Positions 26,694-35,432 of a stretch of 64,000 nt of DNA are shown here, in pieces. Origin of the DNA: Actinacidiphila yanglinensis (GTDB taxonomy: Bacteria; Actinomycetota; Actinomycetes; Streptomycetales; Streptomycetaceae); the NCBI RefSeq assembly GCF_900107965.1, contig NZ_FNVU01000006.1, positions 63,969 to 127,968 on the forward strand. Reading direction: 5' to 3'. The notes under the pieces were generated by a model that was not told the DNA's origin, did not search any database, and was given only the letters and a program-made list of their open reading frames with translations. Numbering within the stretch: the stretch's first letter is position 1; each line of letters begins with the position of its first letter. The translations under genes and the position numbers were made by a program.

Positions 26694-26730
26694 CCGCTGA
26701 CGAGCGCGGGGTTTCCCGCTGACGAGCGCG
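26694..26730. repeat. 15-bp direct repeat between convergent genes
   Basis: CCGCTGACGAGCGCG occurs at 26694-26708 and again at 26716-26730, separated by seven bases, between the stops of the DUF1844 and aquaporin genes. No function is apparent. Confidence 0.7.
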
Positions 26731-26738
26731 CCGGCCCG

Positions 26739-27539
26739 TCAGGCGTCGCCCTCCTTCGTGCGGGCGGCGCTCTCGGCGTCGACCGCGGCGGCGCGGGCGG
26801 CCTTCGCCGCCGCCATCGCCGGGTGGGTCGCCTGGTAGACCAGCGCCGCCACCGCGGCGCCGACCAGCGGGGCCACCAGGAAGAGCCAGACCTGGGTCAG
26901 GGCGGGACTGCCCGCGAACAGCGCCGGGGCGAGACTGCGGGCCGGGTTGACGCCGGTGCCGGTGAGCGGGATGCCGATCAGGTTGACCACGGCCAGCGAC
27001 AGGCCGATCGCCAGGCCGTCGAAGCCGACCACCGCGATCTTCTGTGTCACCGCGAGCATGACGAAGACCACCAGGAAGGTCAGGATCAGCTCGGTGACGA
27101 ACGCGCCGAAGATGTTGATGCCGACCGCCGAGCGGGTCCCGTAGCCGTTGGTGCCGAAGGCGCCGTGCCGGTGGAAGCCCGGGACCTGCTCGGAGACCAG
27201 CAGCAGGAGCGCGGCGCCCACGATCGCGCCGAGGAACTGCGCGACCCAGTACTCGATCGCGGCGCGCAGCTCCATCCGCCGCGCCAGCAGCATGCCGAGC
27301 GTCACGGCCGGGTTGACGTGGCTGCCGGAGATCGGCCCGATCGCATACGCGACGACGAGCAGGACGAAGCCGAAGGTCAGCGAGATGCCGAGGGTGCCCA
27401 GGTACGCGCCGGACAGGACCGCGGCGCCGACCGCGAAGAAGACGAGCACGAGCGTGCCGAGGAACTCGCAGATGAGGACGCGCGTGTCCGTGGGGCGGTA
27501 GTTCTTCAGGTCCGCCGCGGTGATTGTTCGCCGGTCCAT
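26739..27539 (-). CDS. aqpZ: MIP-family channel, aquaporin-like
   Basis: 266 residues, six membrane segments and the two half-helices with SHVNPAVT and TGVNPARS motifs that form the aquaporin pore. The N-terminus and C-terminus are cytoplasmic; the C-terminal 35 residues form an Ala-rich charged tail. The family passes water or small solutes such as glycerol. Phe/His positions of the selectivity filter resemble AqpZ-type water channels, but I cannot settle water versus glycerol. GAGG lies upstream of the ATG. Confidence 0.93.
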   Translation of the reverse strand: MDRRTITAADLKNYRPTDTRVLICEFLGTLVLVFFAVGAAVLSGAYLGTLGISLTFGFVLLVVAYAIGPISGSHVNPAVTLGMLLARRMELRAAIEYWVAQFLGAIVGAALLLLVSEQVPGFHRHGAFGTNGYGTRSAVGINIFGAFVTELILTFLVVFVMLAVTQKIAVVGFDGLAIGLSLAVVNLIGIPLTGTGVNPARSLAPALFAGSPALTQVWLFLVAPLVGAAVAALVYQATHPAMAAAKAARAAAVDAESAARTKEGDA

Positions 27540-27703
27540 CGGGCCTCCTCGAAATGATCAACCCTTGCCCTTGCATTGTGGGCTCAACGGGTGATTCGCA
27601 CATCTCGGGACATATACGACGCCGGAACGGGATCGCGGGCCGGCCGTACGGCGGCCGTACGGCGGCCGTGCGAAGGCGGTGAGAGGGCGGGCCGCTCCGG
27701 CGG

Positions 27704-28444
27704 TCAGCGGACGAAGAGGGACTCCCCGGGCGGGGTCGCCCGCGGCGGGAGCAGCGCCAGGTCGAGGCCCTGCAGCAGAGCCGCGCGCAGCGTCTCGTCC
27801 GAGGCCAGGGCCGTGGCCACGCGGTTGGCGGCGGCCGACGCGTCCGCGCCCTCGGCCAGCACCAGGGTCAGGGTGCCGTCGCTGCCCGGGCCGCCGGGAG
27901 TGAGGTGGGCGCGGGCGATACCCGGCTCGGCGGCGACCGCGGCGGCCAGCGCGGCCCGCACCTCCGGGTCGGCCAGCGGCTGCGTACGGGCCGGGCCGGC
28001 CGCGGCGGCGCGCAGGGCGGCACCGGTCAGCTCGTAGGCCACCGGTCCGGCCAGGTCGATCAGCAGCGTGTCCGCCTTCTCGTGCACGAGGGCCTGGAGT
28101 GCCTGGTGCAGCGGTACGGCCACGGGGCGGGCGTCCGCGCGCCACTGCGCCAGCGCCGTGGTCGAGGTGAAGGCGGGCAGCGCCTTGCGGCCGTCCGGCG
28201 CCTGGATGGTGGGCACCGCCATGTCGCTGCTCTTCTCGCGGGCCAGGCCGTCGGGCCCGGTCTCGGCCTCGCCGAGCACCGCGACGACCGGGACGAGCAA
28301 TCGCGCGCCGTGCAGCGCGGCGACCACGTCGGCGTCCGACGCCTCGCCCACCGCGTACGCCGCCAGGGCTTCGGTCAGTGCCGCGTCCGCCGACCCGTCG
28401 TCCTCCGCGAAACCGGGGTCCGGAATGCTCTTCGCTGCCACCAC
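27704..28444 (-). CDS. SseB family protein
   Basis: 246 residues from GTG 28444, or 245 from the adjacent GTG. An SseB-like N-domain (residues 25-140: DADVVAALHGARLLVPVVAV, TSTTALAQWRADARPVAVPL) is followed by an SseB C-terminal domain with VRAALAAAVAAEPGIARAHL. In other bacteria the fold belongs to enhanced serine sensitivity protein and to some immunity-like proteins; the function here is unknown. TAGGGT (complement of 28448-28453) lies three bases before the first GTG and six before the second, so the second GTG may be a leaderless start. Confidence 0.82.
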   Translation of the reverse strand: MVAAKSIPDPGFAEDDGSADAALTEALAAYAVGEASDADVVAALHGARLLVPVVAVLGEAETGPDGLAREKSSDMAVPTIQAPDGRKALPAFTSTTALAQWRADARPVAVPLHQALQALVHEKADTLLIDLAGPVAYELTGAALRAAAAGPARTQPLADPEVRAALAAAVAAEPGIARAHLTPGGPGSDGTLTLVLAEGADASAAANRVATALASDETLRAALLQGLDLALLPPRATPPGESLFVR

Positions 28445-28519
28445 GGCACCCTATCCGGCGCCGACTGCCCGGCTCCGGCCGGGCGCCCGCGGGGCGGTCC
28501 CCTGCCGGCAGCGCCCCGA

Positions 28520-29779
28520 TCAGCGGGTGCGGCGGACCCGGAAGTAGAGCAGGGCCGCCACGGCGATCAGGGCGGCGCCGATCGCGGCGAAGGTGGTGGC
28601 CGCGCCGTTGGCGAGGAGCTGGGAGGAGGACGGGGCGACCGGGGTGGTCGGACCGGGGGCGAAGTAGGCGTGCGGGTAGGCCGCCGGGACGGGCTGGACC
28701 GGTGCCGGCTTGAGCTTCCCGGCCGCCGCGAGCGCGGCCGCCGGGTCGATCAGGCCGGTGCCGACCTCGTCGTTGCGCCCGCCCTTCGGCTTGTCCCGCG
28801 TGGTGTCCTCCAGCACCTGCTTGACCTGGAGCGGGCTGAGCTTGGGGTACGCGGACCGGATGAGCGCGACCGCCCCGGAGGCGTACGCGGACGCCGCGCT
28901 GGTCCCCCACCCGCTGTAGTAGGTCCGGTCCGGGTCGGCGATGACCACCTCGACGCCGGGCGCGGACACGGAGGCGTACCAGCGGTGCGTGGAGAAGGAG
29001 GCATGCTCCCCGCGCTGGTCGACCGCAGCGACGGCGATCACCCCGGGGTAGGCGGCGGGATAGGAGGAGCGGTCGGCGGCGTCACCGCCGTTGCCCGCGG
29101 AGGCGACGACCACGACGCCCTTGCTCAGCGCGTAGCGGATCGCGTCGTCCTCGGCGGCGACCGGGGCCGCGGTGGCGCTGTCGTCGCCGAGCGAGAGGTT
29201 GATGACATCGGCGCCGTGGTCGACCGCCCAGCGGATGCCGGCCGGCAGGGCGTCGCCGCGCTTGGTCCTGGCCCGCTGCCGCTGCGGGTCCTTGTCCTCG
29301 AGGATCACCCGGACCGGCAGGATGCGGGCCTGCGGGGCGATGCCGAGCACGCCGTCGCCGTCGCCGGGGCCGTGCCCGTGACCGGCGATGATCGCGGCCA
29401 TCCCGGTGCCGTGCTTGGCCCACACCGAGTCGCCGGGCTTGGCGCCGAAGCCGACCTCGTCCTTGCCCTGGAGCACCTGGCCGGTGAGGTCGGGGTGGGT
29501 CGGGTCGACCCCGGTGTCGAGGACCGCGACGGTGACGCCCGCGCCTTTCGTGGTCCGCCACGCCTGCTGGGCGTGCAGCGCGGACAGCGCCCAGTCGGAG
29601 GCGCGCGCACTGTCCGCGGCAGCGGGCGCGGCGGACAGCGCGACCGTCGTGCCCGCGACCGCGAGCGCGGCGAGGGCGCGGACGGCGGGGCCGGTACCGC
29701 GCCGGCGGCGACGGTTCGCCGCGGCGGGCGTGGCGGAGCGCGGTGCGGGCACGGGGGCGGGTTCGCGGGCGGGGGTCAT
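28520..29779 (-). CDS. Mycosin-like S8 serine protease
   Basis: 419 residues. A basic N-terminus and hydrophobic stretch (residues 33-56) form a signal peptide. The subtilisin triad is D88 in VAVLDTGVDPTHP, H123 in KHGTGMAAIIAGHG and S294 in GWGTSAASAYASG. A Pro-rich linker and a final membrane helix (GAATTFAAIGAALIAVAALL) anchor it, giving the architecture of mycosins (MycP), membrane proteases associated with type VII secretion. No ecc genes are in the window. The ATG overlaps the stop of the upstream membrane-protein gene (ATGA), so the two are co-translated. Confidence 0.88.
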   Translation of the reverse strand: MTPAREPAPVPAPRSATPAAANRRRRRGTGPAVRALAALAVAGTTVALSAAPAAADSARASDWALSALHAQQAWRTTKGAGVTVAVLDTGVDPTHPDLTGQVLQGKDEVGFGAKPGDSVWAKHGTGMAAIIAGHGHGPGDGDGVLGIAPQARILPVRVILEDKDPQRQRARTKRGDALPAGIRWAVDHGADVINLSLGDDSATAAPVAAEDDAIRYALSKGVVVVASAGNGGDAADRSSYPAAYPGVIAVAAVDQRGEHASFSTHRWYASVSAPGVEVVIADPDRTYYSGWGTSAASAYASGAVALIRSAYPKLSPLQVKQVLEDTTRDKPKGGRNDEVGTGLIDPAAALAAAGKLKPAPVQPVPAAYPHAYFAPGPTTPVAPSSSQLLANGAATTFAAIGAALIAVAALLYFRVRRTR

Positions 29780-31002
29780 CCGTGGTGCTCCGAGCCGGTG
29801 GTCGGCGGGTGGAGGAGGGCGGTGACGGCCGCGTGCACGCGGTCGTCGACGGCGGAGGCGAGGCCGCTGGAGTCGAACCCGAGACCGGCCTGTGCCGGTG
29901 CGGTGGTGGCGCCCGGGGCGTCGGCCTTGTCCGCGGGCTGCGGCTGGGGGACGGTGCGGCCGTCGGCGAAGCCGCTGACCGCGTAGACGACGAACGGCAG
30001 GTCCGCGGAGACCTGGACGTCCCAACTGCCGCGCTGGTGCGTACCGAAGTGCGCGGACGGGGTGCCGGGGAAGGCCACCGGCCTGGGCATCAGGTCGATG
30101 CGCTCGCCGAGTTTCTGCGCGCTCCACCGCTTGTTGAGCGCGCTCATCGCCGGGGCCTGGCCGGAGGCGACGACCAGGCCGACCGTGGTGACGGTGGTCG
30201 ACGTGCTGTCGACGTACGTGGCGCGCAGCAGCCGGGCGCAGCCGGCCGGCGCCAACACCTGCTGCAGCAGCGGGTCGAAGGCGCCCGTGCAGCCCGCGGG
30301 CGCGGCGACGCCGAGCCGGGTCCAGGAGCGGTCGGCGCCGCCGGGCCCGCCGTCCTTCGCGGTGAGGGTGGGCGGGAAGAGCTTGTCCACCGGGGTGTTG
30401 CGCCAGACGTCGCGGGCCTGCGCGAACGCCTGGGGGCTGCCGTCGGCCACCGGCGCCGGGCGGCTCGGGCCGTGCGTGATGACGGCGCCCGCGACGGCGC
30501 CGCCGACCAGGCCGAGCCCGACCACCAGGCATGCGGCGGCCAGCACCAGCCGGCCGCGTGGAGCGGGCCGGCGAACGGACGGGGGTACGGCCGGGGCCCG
30601 GGGCGGGGCGACCGGCGCGGCCGGCGCTTCCGGGAACGGGCGGGCAACAGGCGCCGGGGGCACGGGCGGTGCGGGCGGCACGAAGGCCGGGCGCGCCGGG
30701 GCCGGCGGCATCGCCGAGCTCGCGGCGGCGTTCGGCGGCGCGGCCGGTGCGGGGACGGAAGGCGGTCCGGCGGGCGGGGGCGGGGCCCCGATCGTCGGGG
30801 CGGTGCGCGGCGCCTCCGGAGGCAGGGGCTGCACGGGGGGCCGCGGCGGCGCGGCGGGCGGCGGAGGCGTGACCGGGGTCCCCTGCGCGGGCCGGCCGGA
30901 CCGGCCGGGCGGCAGCGGGGGTTCGGCCGGGCGCCCGGCATGCGGATGGAGGGTGGGGAAGGAAGCGGGCGGGGTGCTTCCGTTGTCCACTCCGGTGCTC
31001 AC
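29776..31002 (-). CDS. Pro-rich single-pass membrane protein, partner of the mycosin
   Basis: 408 residues from the GTG at 31002, chosen for GAGGGAG five bases upstream; an upstream GTG at 31044 is weaker. Residues 10-150 are a disordered Pro/Ala-rich cytoplasmic region; one membrane helix (LVLAAACLVVGLGLVGGAVA) follows; the rest is an extracellular domain with paired cysteines (PAGCTGAF...PAGCARLL). I do not recognise the fold. It is co-translated with the mycosin-like protease and ends four bases inside it, so it may be its substrate, regulator or scaffold. Confidence 0.75.
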   Translation of the reverse strand: MSTGVDNGSTPPASFPTLHPHAGRPAEPPLPPGRSGRPAQGTPVTPPPPAAPPRPPVQPLPPEAPRTAPTIGAPPPPAGPPSVPAPAAPPNAAASSAMPPAPARPAFVPPAPPVPPAPVARPFPEAPAAPVAPPRAPAVPPSVRRPAPRGRLVLAAACLVVGLGLVGGAVAGAVITHGPSRPAPVADGSPQAFAQARDVWRNTPVDKLFPPTLTAKDGGPGGADRSWTRLGVAAPAGCTGAFDPLLQQVLAPAGCARLLRATYVDSTSTTVTTVGLVVASGQAPAMSALNKRWSAQKLGERIDLMPRPVAFPGTPSAHFGTHQRGSWDVQVSADLPFVVYAVSGFADGRTVPQPQPADKADAPGATTAPAQAGLGFDSSGLASAVDDRVHAAVTALLHPPTTGSEHHG

Positions 31003-31130
31003 CGGCGCTCCCTCGTGACCGTTCCCGTTCAATGTGCGCGTCACTCTACGGGGTCGGCGCGTCGTGCGGTGGCCACGGGGCGGGAGCGAGGGGGCTACCG
31101 CGCGGTATGTCCGTCTGGCAGGCTGCGTAC

Positions 31131-32336
31131 ATGGCCCAACGCACTGGTGATCGGGCCCGGTTCGACCGGGCCACCGCGCATCTGGAGGCCCCGCTGGCGA
31201 TCGTCGACCTGGACGCTTTCGACGCGAATGCCGCGGACCTGGTCCGGCGGGCGTCCGGGAAACCGATCCGGGTCGCCTCGAAGTCGGTGCGCTGCCGCGC
31301 GCTGCTCGAACGCGTCCTGGCCCGCGACGGTTTCGAGGGCATCATGTCCTTCACCCTCGCCGAGTCGCTGTGGCTGGCCCGCACCGGGTTCACCGACATC
31401 CTCACGGCGTACCCGTCCGCCGACCGCGAGAGCTTCGCCGAGCTGACCGCCGACCCGAAACTGGCGCGGACGGTCTCGGTGATGGTCGACGACGCCGCGC
31501 AACTCGACCTGATCGACGCGGCGCGCGGCGCGGGCGGCACCGAGACGGTCCGGGTCTGCCTGGAACTCGACACCAGCCTGCGGAAGTTGGGCGGCCGGGT
31601 GCGGATCGGCGCGCTGCGCTCGCCGCTGCACTCGCCGGAGCGGATGGCCGAGACCGCCCGCGCGGTGCAGGCCAGGCCGGGGTTCCGGGTGGTCGGGATC
31701 ATGGCCTACGAAGGGCACATCGCGGGCGTCGGCGACTCGGTCAGGGGCCGCCCGGCGCGGTCGCTGGCCATACGGCTGATGCAGTCCACCGCCCGCCGGG
31801 AGCTGGCGGCCCGCCGCGCGGAGGCGGTGCGGGCGGTGCGGGCGGTCGTGCCCGACCTGGAGTTCGTCAACGGCGGCGGCACCGGCAGCGTGCAGAGCAC
31901 CGCGGCGGAGAACGCGGTCACCGAGATCGCGGCCGGCTCCGGCCTCTACCAGCCGCGGCTGTTCGACAACTACTCCGCCTTCCAGGGCCGCCCGGCGGCG
32001 CTGTTCGGGCTGCCCGTGGTGCGCCGCCCCGGCGTCGGCGTGGTCACGGTGCTCGGCGGCGGCTATCCCGCCTCGGGCGCGCCGGGCCCGGACCGGCTGC
32101 CGGTGCCGTACCTGCCGGAGGGGCTGCGCTACGACGCGCAGGAGGGTCCCGGCGAGGTGCAGACGCCGCTGCTCGGCTCGGCCGCCGACGACCTGCTGAT
32201 CGGTGACACGGTGTGGTTCCGGCACGCGAAGGCGGGCGAGCTCTGCGAGCGCTTCGCCCGGTTGCATCTCGTCGAGGGGGACCGGGTGGCCTCGGAGGTG
32301 CCGACGTACCGCGGCGAGGGCCGGACGTTCCTGTGA
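31131..32336 (+). CDS. PLP-dependent amino acid deaminase/aldolase (alanine racemase N-terminal fold)
   Basis: 401 residues. The type III PLP fold starts PLAIVDLDAFDANAADLVRR with the Schiff-base lysine K51 in RVASKSVRC. Substrate-side motifs EFVNGGGTGS and the C-terminal beta domain with VVTVLGGGYPAS and GDTVWFRHAKAGELCERF match D-threonine aldolase-like proteins, in which HAKAGEL-type residues bind a metal. The likely reaction is cleavage or deamination of a D-hydroxy amino acid. The ATG at 31131 has no ribosome site; CAGGCT six bases before could be a -10, and an ATG at 31107 is in frame. Confidence 0.85.
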   Translation: MAQRTGDRARFDRATAHLEAPLAIVDLDAFDANAADLVRRASGKPIRVASKSVRCRALLERVLARDGFEGIMSFTLAESLWLARTGFTDILTAYPSADRESFAELTADPKLARTVSVMVDDAAQLDLIDAARGAGGTETVRVCLELDTSLRKLGGRVRIGALRSPLHSPERMAETARAVQARPGFRVVGIMAYEGHIAGVGDSVRGRPARSLAIRLMQSTARRELAARRAEAVRAVRAVVPDLEFVNGGGTGSVQSTAAENAVTEIAAGSGLYQPRLFDNYSAFQGRPAALFGLPVVRRPGVGVVTVLGGGYPASGAPGPDRLPVPYLPEGLRYDAQEGPGEVQTPLLGSAADDLLIGDTVWFRHAKAGELCERFARLHLVEGDRVASEVPTYRGEGRTFL

Positions 32337-32355
32337 GCGGCCTCCTGTGAACGGC

Positions 32356-32437
32356 ACGGTGGCGGTTCCCCGTCCGGCCGGGGAACCGCCACCGTAAGGC
32401 CGACTTGAGCGGCCCGGGCTGTCAGATGCCCGGGCCG
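32356..32437. terminator. Two strong hairpins between convergent genes
   Basis: A perfect 16-base-pair stem (32356-32371 with 32380-32395) and a perfect 10-base-pair stem (32410-32419 with 32428-32437). They separate the aldolase-like gene from the convergent DUF2510 gene and probably terminate both directions. Confidence 0.75.
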
Positions 32438-32492
32438 TCGGCCGCTCAGGCGTGCGCTTGCTCGGGTGGGGCGGCCGTGCGGGTGCGCCGGC

Positions 32493-33500
32493 TCAGACCC
32501 CGGTACCGCCGGAACCGCTGCCGGAACTCCCGCCGGTGGAGTCGGCCTTGATGCCCTGGGTGATCTGGTCGATGACCGCGGGCTTGGGCGCCTTGCCGGA
32601 GATGTCGAAACCGAAGCGGACCACGACGATCTGGTTGCTGACGCTCGGCGACGGGAAGGCCAGCGACTCGACGTACCCGTCCGTGCCGGACTTGGTGCTG
32701 ACCTTCCAGCGGACCAGGTAGCCCTTCTGCCCGGCAACCGTGACCGCCTTGGACTCCACCTCCTGGTGCGAGGTGGTCGCGCCGTAGGTGCTCGCGCCGT
32801 AGGAACTGGACGCGTTGCCCTTGATGTCCTCCTTGGCGACGCCCTCGGCCGTGGTCGCGGTGAGCTTCAGCGCCTTGGCGGGCTCGGAGTACGCGCCGCC
32901 GAGCGAGCACTCCTGGTCGCCGCTCGTGTCGTTCGGGCAGGTGTAGGAGCCGGTGGAGATGCTGGCGCTGCCGTCCTGCGCGGTGCCGCCGGTCCAGCCG
33001 TCCAGCAGGGGCAGGCTGATGCCGTCGACGATGTCGACCGCCGGCCCGTCGGAGGGGCCGGCCGGGCCGCCGGGGTTGCTCGGGTCGTCCGGGTTCTGCG
33101 ACTGCGGGTTCTGCGGGTTCTGCGGCTGGCCGCTGCGACCGGGCAGCGTCACGCTCGGGCTGCTCTTCTTGTCCGCCGAGTCGTCGCCGTTGTTGCCCAC
33201 CGCGACGACCGCGGCGACGATGCCGCCGATGACGACGAGCGCGACCACGATGGCGATCGCCACGGTGCGCGGGCGCCTGGGGCCGCCGCCGGGCGAGCCT
33301 ATGACGTCACCCGAGGGATACGGCGGGTACGAGGGCTGGCCGCCGAAGGGCTGCTGCCCGTTCGCGGGGACGCCGGCCGGCACGGGTGCCGTCCTGGTGT
33401 ACTCCGTCCACGTGTTCCCGTCCCACCAGCGTTCCAGGGCGGGGCCGTTGCCTGTGTGCCCGGGCTCTGGGTACCAGCCGGGCGGGGTCGTCGTCGTCAC
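32493..33500 (-). CDS. DUF2510 membrane-anchored protein
   Basis: 335 residues. The N-terminal PPGWYPEPG ... ERWWDGNTWTEYTR is the DUF2510 motif; a membrane helix at about 82-102 follows, then an Asn/Pro-rich linker (SGQPQNPQNPQSQNPD) and an extracellular domain of about 190 residues with two cysteines (YTCPNDTSGDQECSLGG). The extracellular part is of unknown function. Start GTG at 33500 with AAGGTG eight bases upstream. The C-terminus is Ser/Gly-rich. Confidence 0.85.
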   Translation of the reverse strand: MTTTTPPGWYPEPGHTGNGPALERWWDGNTWTEYTRTAPVPAGVPANGQQPFGGQPSYPPYPSGDVIGSPGGGPRRPRTVAIAIVVALVVIGGIVAAVVAVGNNGDDSADKKSSPSVTLPGRSGQPQNPQNPQSQNPDDPSNPGGPAGPSDGPAVDIVDGISLPLLDGWTGGTAQDGSASISTGSYTCPNDTSGDQECSLGGAYSEPAKALKLTATTAEGVAKEDIKGNASSSYGASTYGATTSHQEVESKAVTVAGQKGYLVRWKVSTKSGTDGYVESLAFPSPSVSNQIVVVRFGFDISGKAPKPAVIDQITQGIKADSTGGSSGSGSGGTGV

Positions 33501-33598
33501 GGCGTCACCTTATGACCCCAGCATGAGAATCCCGTAAGCACGGGGGTCACATCCAGGTCACACCGCGACCCGGCCGGCTTTCCGCGCGACGGCGCCGC

Positions 33599-34396
33599 TC
33601 ACGGCCGCTGCCCCGGGTGCGCCGCACGCGCCGCGCGCAGGGCCGCGCCGAGGACGGCGGGCGCCTCGGCCAGCGAGAGGCCGTACCAGGTCAGGTGCCG
33701 TCCGCTGACCAGCGCGGCGGGCAGCGCCGGGAACGCCTCGGGGCCGTCCTCGGCGGTGAACCGGTAGGGCTCGTCCGGCAGCACGACGAGGTCGGTGGCG
33801 GGCAGATCGGCCGGATCGAAGCGCGGGTAGCGCTCGGTGTGGCCGGCCAGCACGTGGTCGACCCCGAGGCGGGCGAGCAGGTCCCCGGCGAAGGTGTCAC
33901 GGCCGAGCGCCATCCAGGGGCGCCGCCAGACGGGGACGATCGCGCGGCTGCGTGCACCGGGGTCGGCGCCGCCGACCGCGTACGGGCGCGCCGGGGGCAG
34001 GTCGCGCCACGCCGCCTCGGCCGCGTCGAGCCAGTCCGGCCGGCGCAGCCCGCACCCGTCGACGAGCACCCGGCGCAGTTCGGTGAGGGCCTGCGGCAGC
34101 GAGCGCACCTCGGTGACCAGGACCCGCAGGCCGGCCGCGCGCAGGGCGTCGAGGTCCGGCGGGCGGTTCTCCTCCTCGTTGGCGATCACCAGATCGGGGG
34201 CGAGGGCGGTGATCGCGGCCACATCGGGGTTCTTCGTGCCGCCGATCCGCGCGACGTCCAGGCCCGCCGGGTGGGTGCACCAGTCGGTGGCGCCGACGAG
34301 CAGGCCGGGCGCGGTGACGGCCACGGCCTCGGTCAGGGACGGCACCAGGGACACCACGCGGCGCACCGCCGGGCGGATCGGGGTCTGCTCGGTCAC
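33599..34396 (-). CDS. Helical-backbone metal receptor-like (cobalamin/iron TroA-fold) protein
   Basis: 265 residues from the GTG at 34396. The pattern RRVVSLVPSLTEAVAVTAPG, then LVGATDWCTHPAGL, IGGTKNPDVAAITALAPDLV and ANEEENRP is that of BtuF/FhuD-like periplasmic-binding folds. There is no signal peptide or lipobox, so this is a cytoplasmic member of the family, known from actinobacteria. TACCGT (complement of 34403-34408) lies six bases before the GTG, giving a leaderless start; an in-frame ATG at 34435 would overlap this promoter. Ligand unknown. Confidence 0.82.
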   Translation of the reverse strand: MTEQTPIRPAVRRVVSLVPSLTEAVAVTAPGLLVGATDWCTHPAGLDVARIGGTKNPDVAAITALAPDLVIANEEENRPPDLDALRAAGLRVLVTEVRSLPQALTELRRVLVDGCGLRRPDWLDAAEAAWRDLPPARPYAVGGADPGARSRAIVPVWRRPWMALGRDTFAGDLLARLGVDHVLAGHTERYPRFDPADLPATDLVVLPDEPYRFTAEDGPEAFPALPAALVSGRHLTWYGLSLAEAPAVLGAALRAARAAHPGQRP

Positions 34397-34444
34397 CGTC
34401 CCACGGTACGGCGGGCTGTCGGTGCGGCGTGCCATGCTGGCCGC

Positions 34445-35389
34445 GTGACGAACGAGAAGCCCGACGGCGGCAACCGCACCGGCGGTGACCTGCTGCTGCT
34501 CGACACCGCCAGCCTCTACTTCCGCGCGTACTTCGGGGTCCCGGAGTCGGTGCGGGCGCCCGACGGCACCCCGGTCAACGCGGTGCGCGGCCTGATCGAC
34601 TTCATCGCCCGGCTCGTCACCGACCACTCCCCCGCCTCGCTGGTGGCCTGCATGGACGCGGACTGGCGGCCCCAGTGGCGGGTGGACCTCATCCCCTCCT
34701 ACAAAGCGCACCGGGTCGCCGACCCCGCGGCCGGTACCGAGGAGGTGCCCGACACGCTCTCCCCGCAGGTCCCGGTGATCGAGGCGGTGCTCGACGCGGT
34801 CGGCATCGCCCGGGTCGGCGTGCCCGGCTACGAGGCGGACGACGTGATCGGCACCCTCGCCACCGCCGCGGCCTCGCCGGTGGCGATCGTCACCGGCGAC
34901 CGCGACCTGTTCCAACTCGTGGACGACGCACGGCGGGTGCGGGTGCTGTACCCGCGCAAGGGCGTCGGCGACTGCGACGTGATCGACGCGGGGGCCATCG
35001 AGGCGCGCTACGGAGTGCGGGCGAGCCAGTACGCCGACTTCGCCGCCCTGCGCGGCGACCCGAGCGACGGCCTGCCCGGGGTCAAGGGCATCGGCGAGAA
35101 GACCGCGGCGGAGCTGATCACCCAGTACGGCGACCTCACGGCCGTCCGGGCCGCGGCGGCCGAGCCGTTCTCCAAGCTGACCCCGGCCCGGCGCCGGAAC
35201 ATCACGGCCGCCTCGGCGTACCTCGACGTCGCCCCGCGGGTGGTGCGGGTCGCGACCGACGTCCCGCTGCCCGCCGGCCTCGACCCCGTCCTGCCCTCCC
35301 GGCCGGCCCATCCCCGGGTCCTGTCGGACCTCGCCGAGCGGTGGGGGCTGGGCAGCCCGCTGTCCCGCCTGCTCGCCGCGCTGGCCTGA
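34445..35389 (+). CDS. 5'-3' exonuclease / flap-endonuclease-like protein
   Basis: 314 residues. The N-domain has LLLLDTASLYFRAYFG and the metal site CMDADWRPQWRVDLIPSYKA; further acidic clusters GYEADDVIGTLA and VTGDRDLFQLVDD bind metals. The helix-hairpin-helix GLPGVKGIGEKTAAELI contacts DNA. This is the 5'-nuclease domain of Pol I as a stand-alone protein, acting in removal of RNA primers or flaps. CATGCT lies six bases before the GTG, so the start may be leaderless. Divergent from the receptor-like gene. Confidence 0.93.
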   Translation: MTNEKPDGGNRTGGDLLLLDTASLYFRAYFGVPESVRAPDGTPVNAVRGLIDFIARLVTDHSPASLVACMDADWRPQWRVDLIPSYKAHRVADPAAGTEEVPDTLSPQVPVIEAVLDAVGIARVGVPGYEADDVIGTLATAAASPVAIVTGDRDLFQLVDDARRVRVLYPRKGVGDCDVIDAGAIEARYGVRASQYADFAALRGDPSDGLPGVKGIGEKTAAELITQYGDLTAVRAAAAEPFSKLTPARRRNITAASAYLDVAPRVVRVATDVPLPAGLDPVLPSRPAHPRVLSDLAERWGLGSPLSRLLAALA

Positions 35390-35432
35390 GGCTCCCGGGC
35401 GGGCGGGGCACCCGGCCCGGCCGGTCGCGTCC

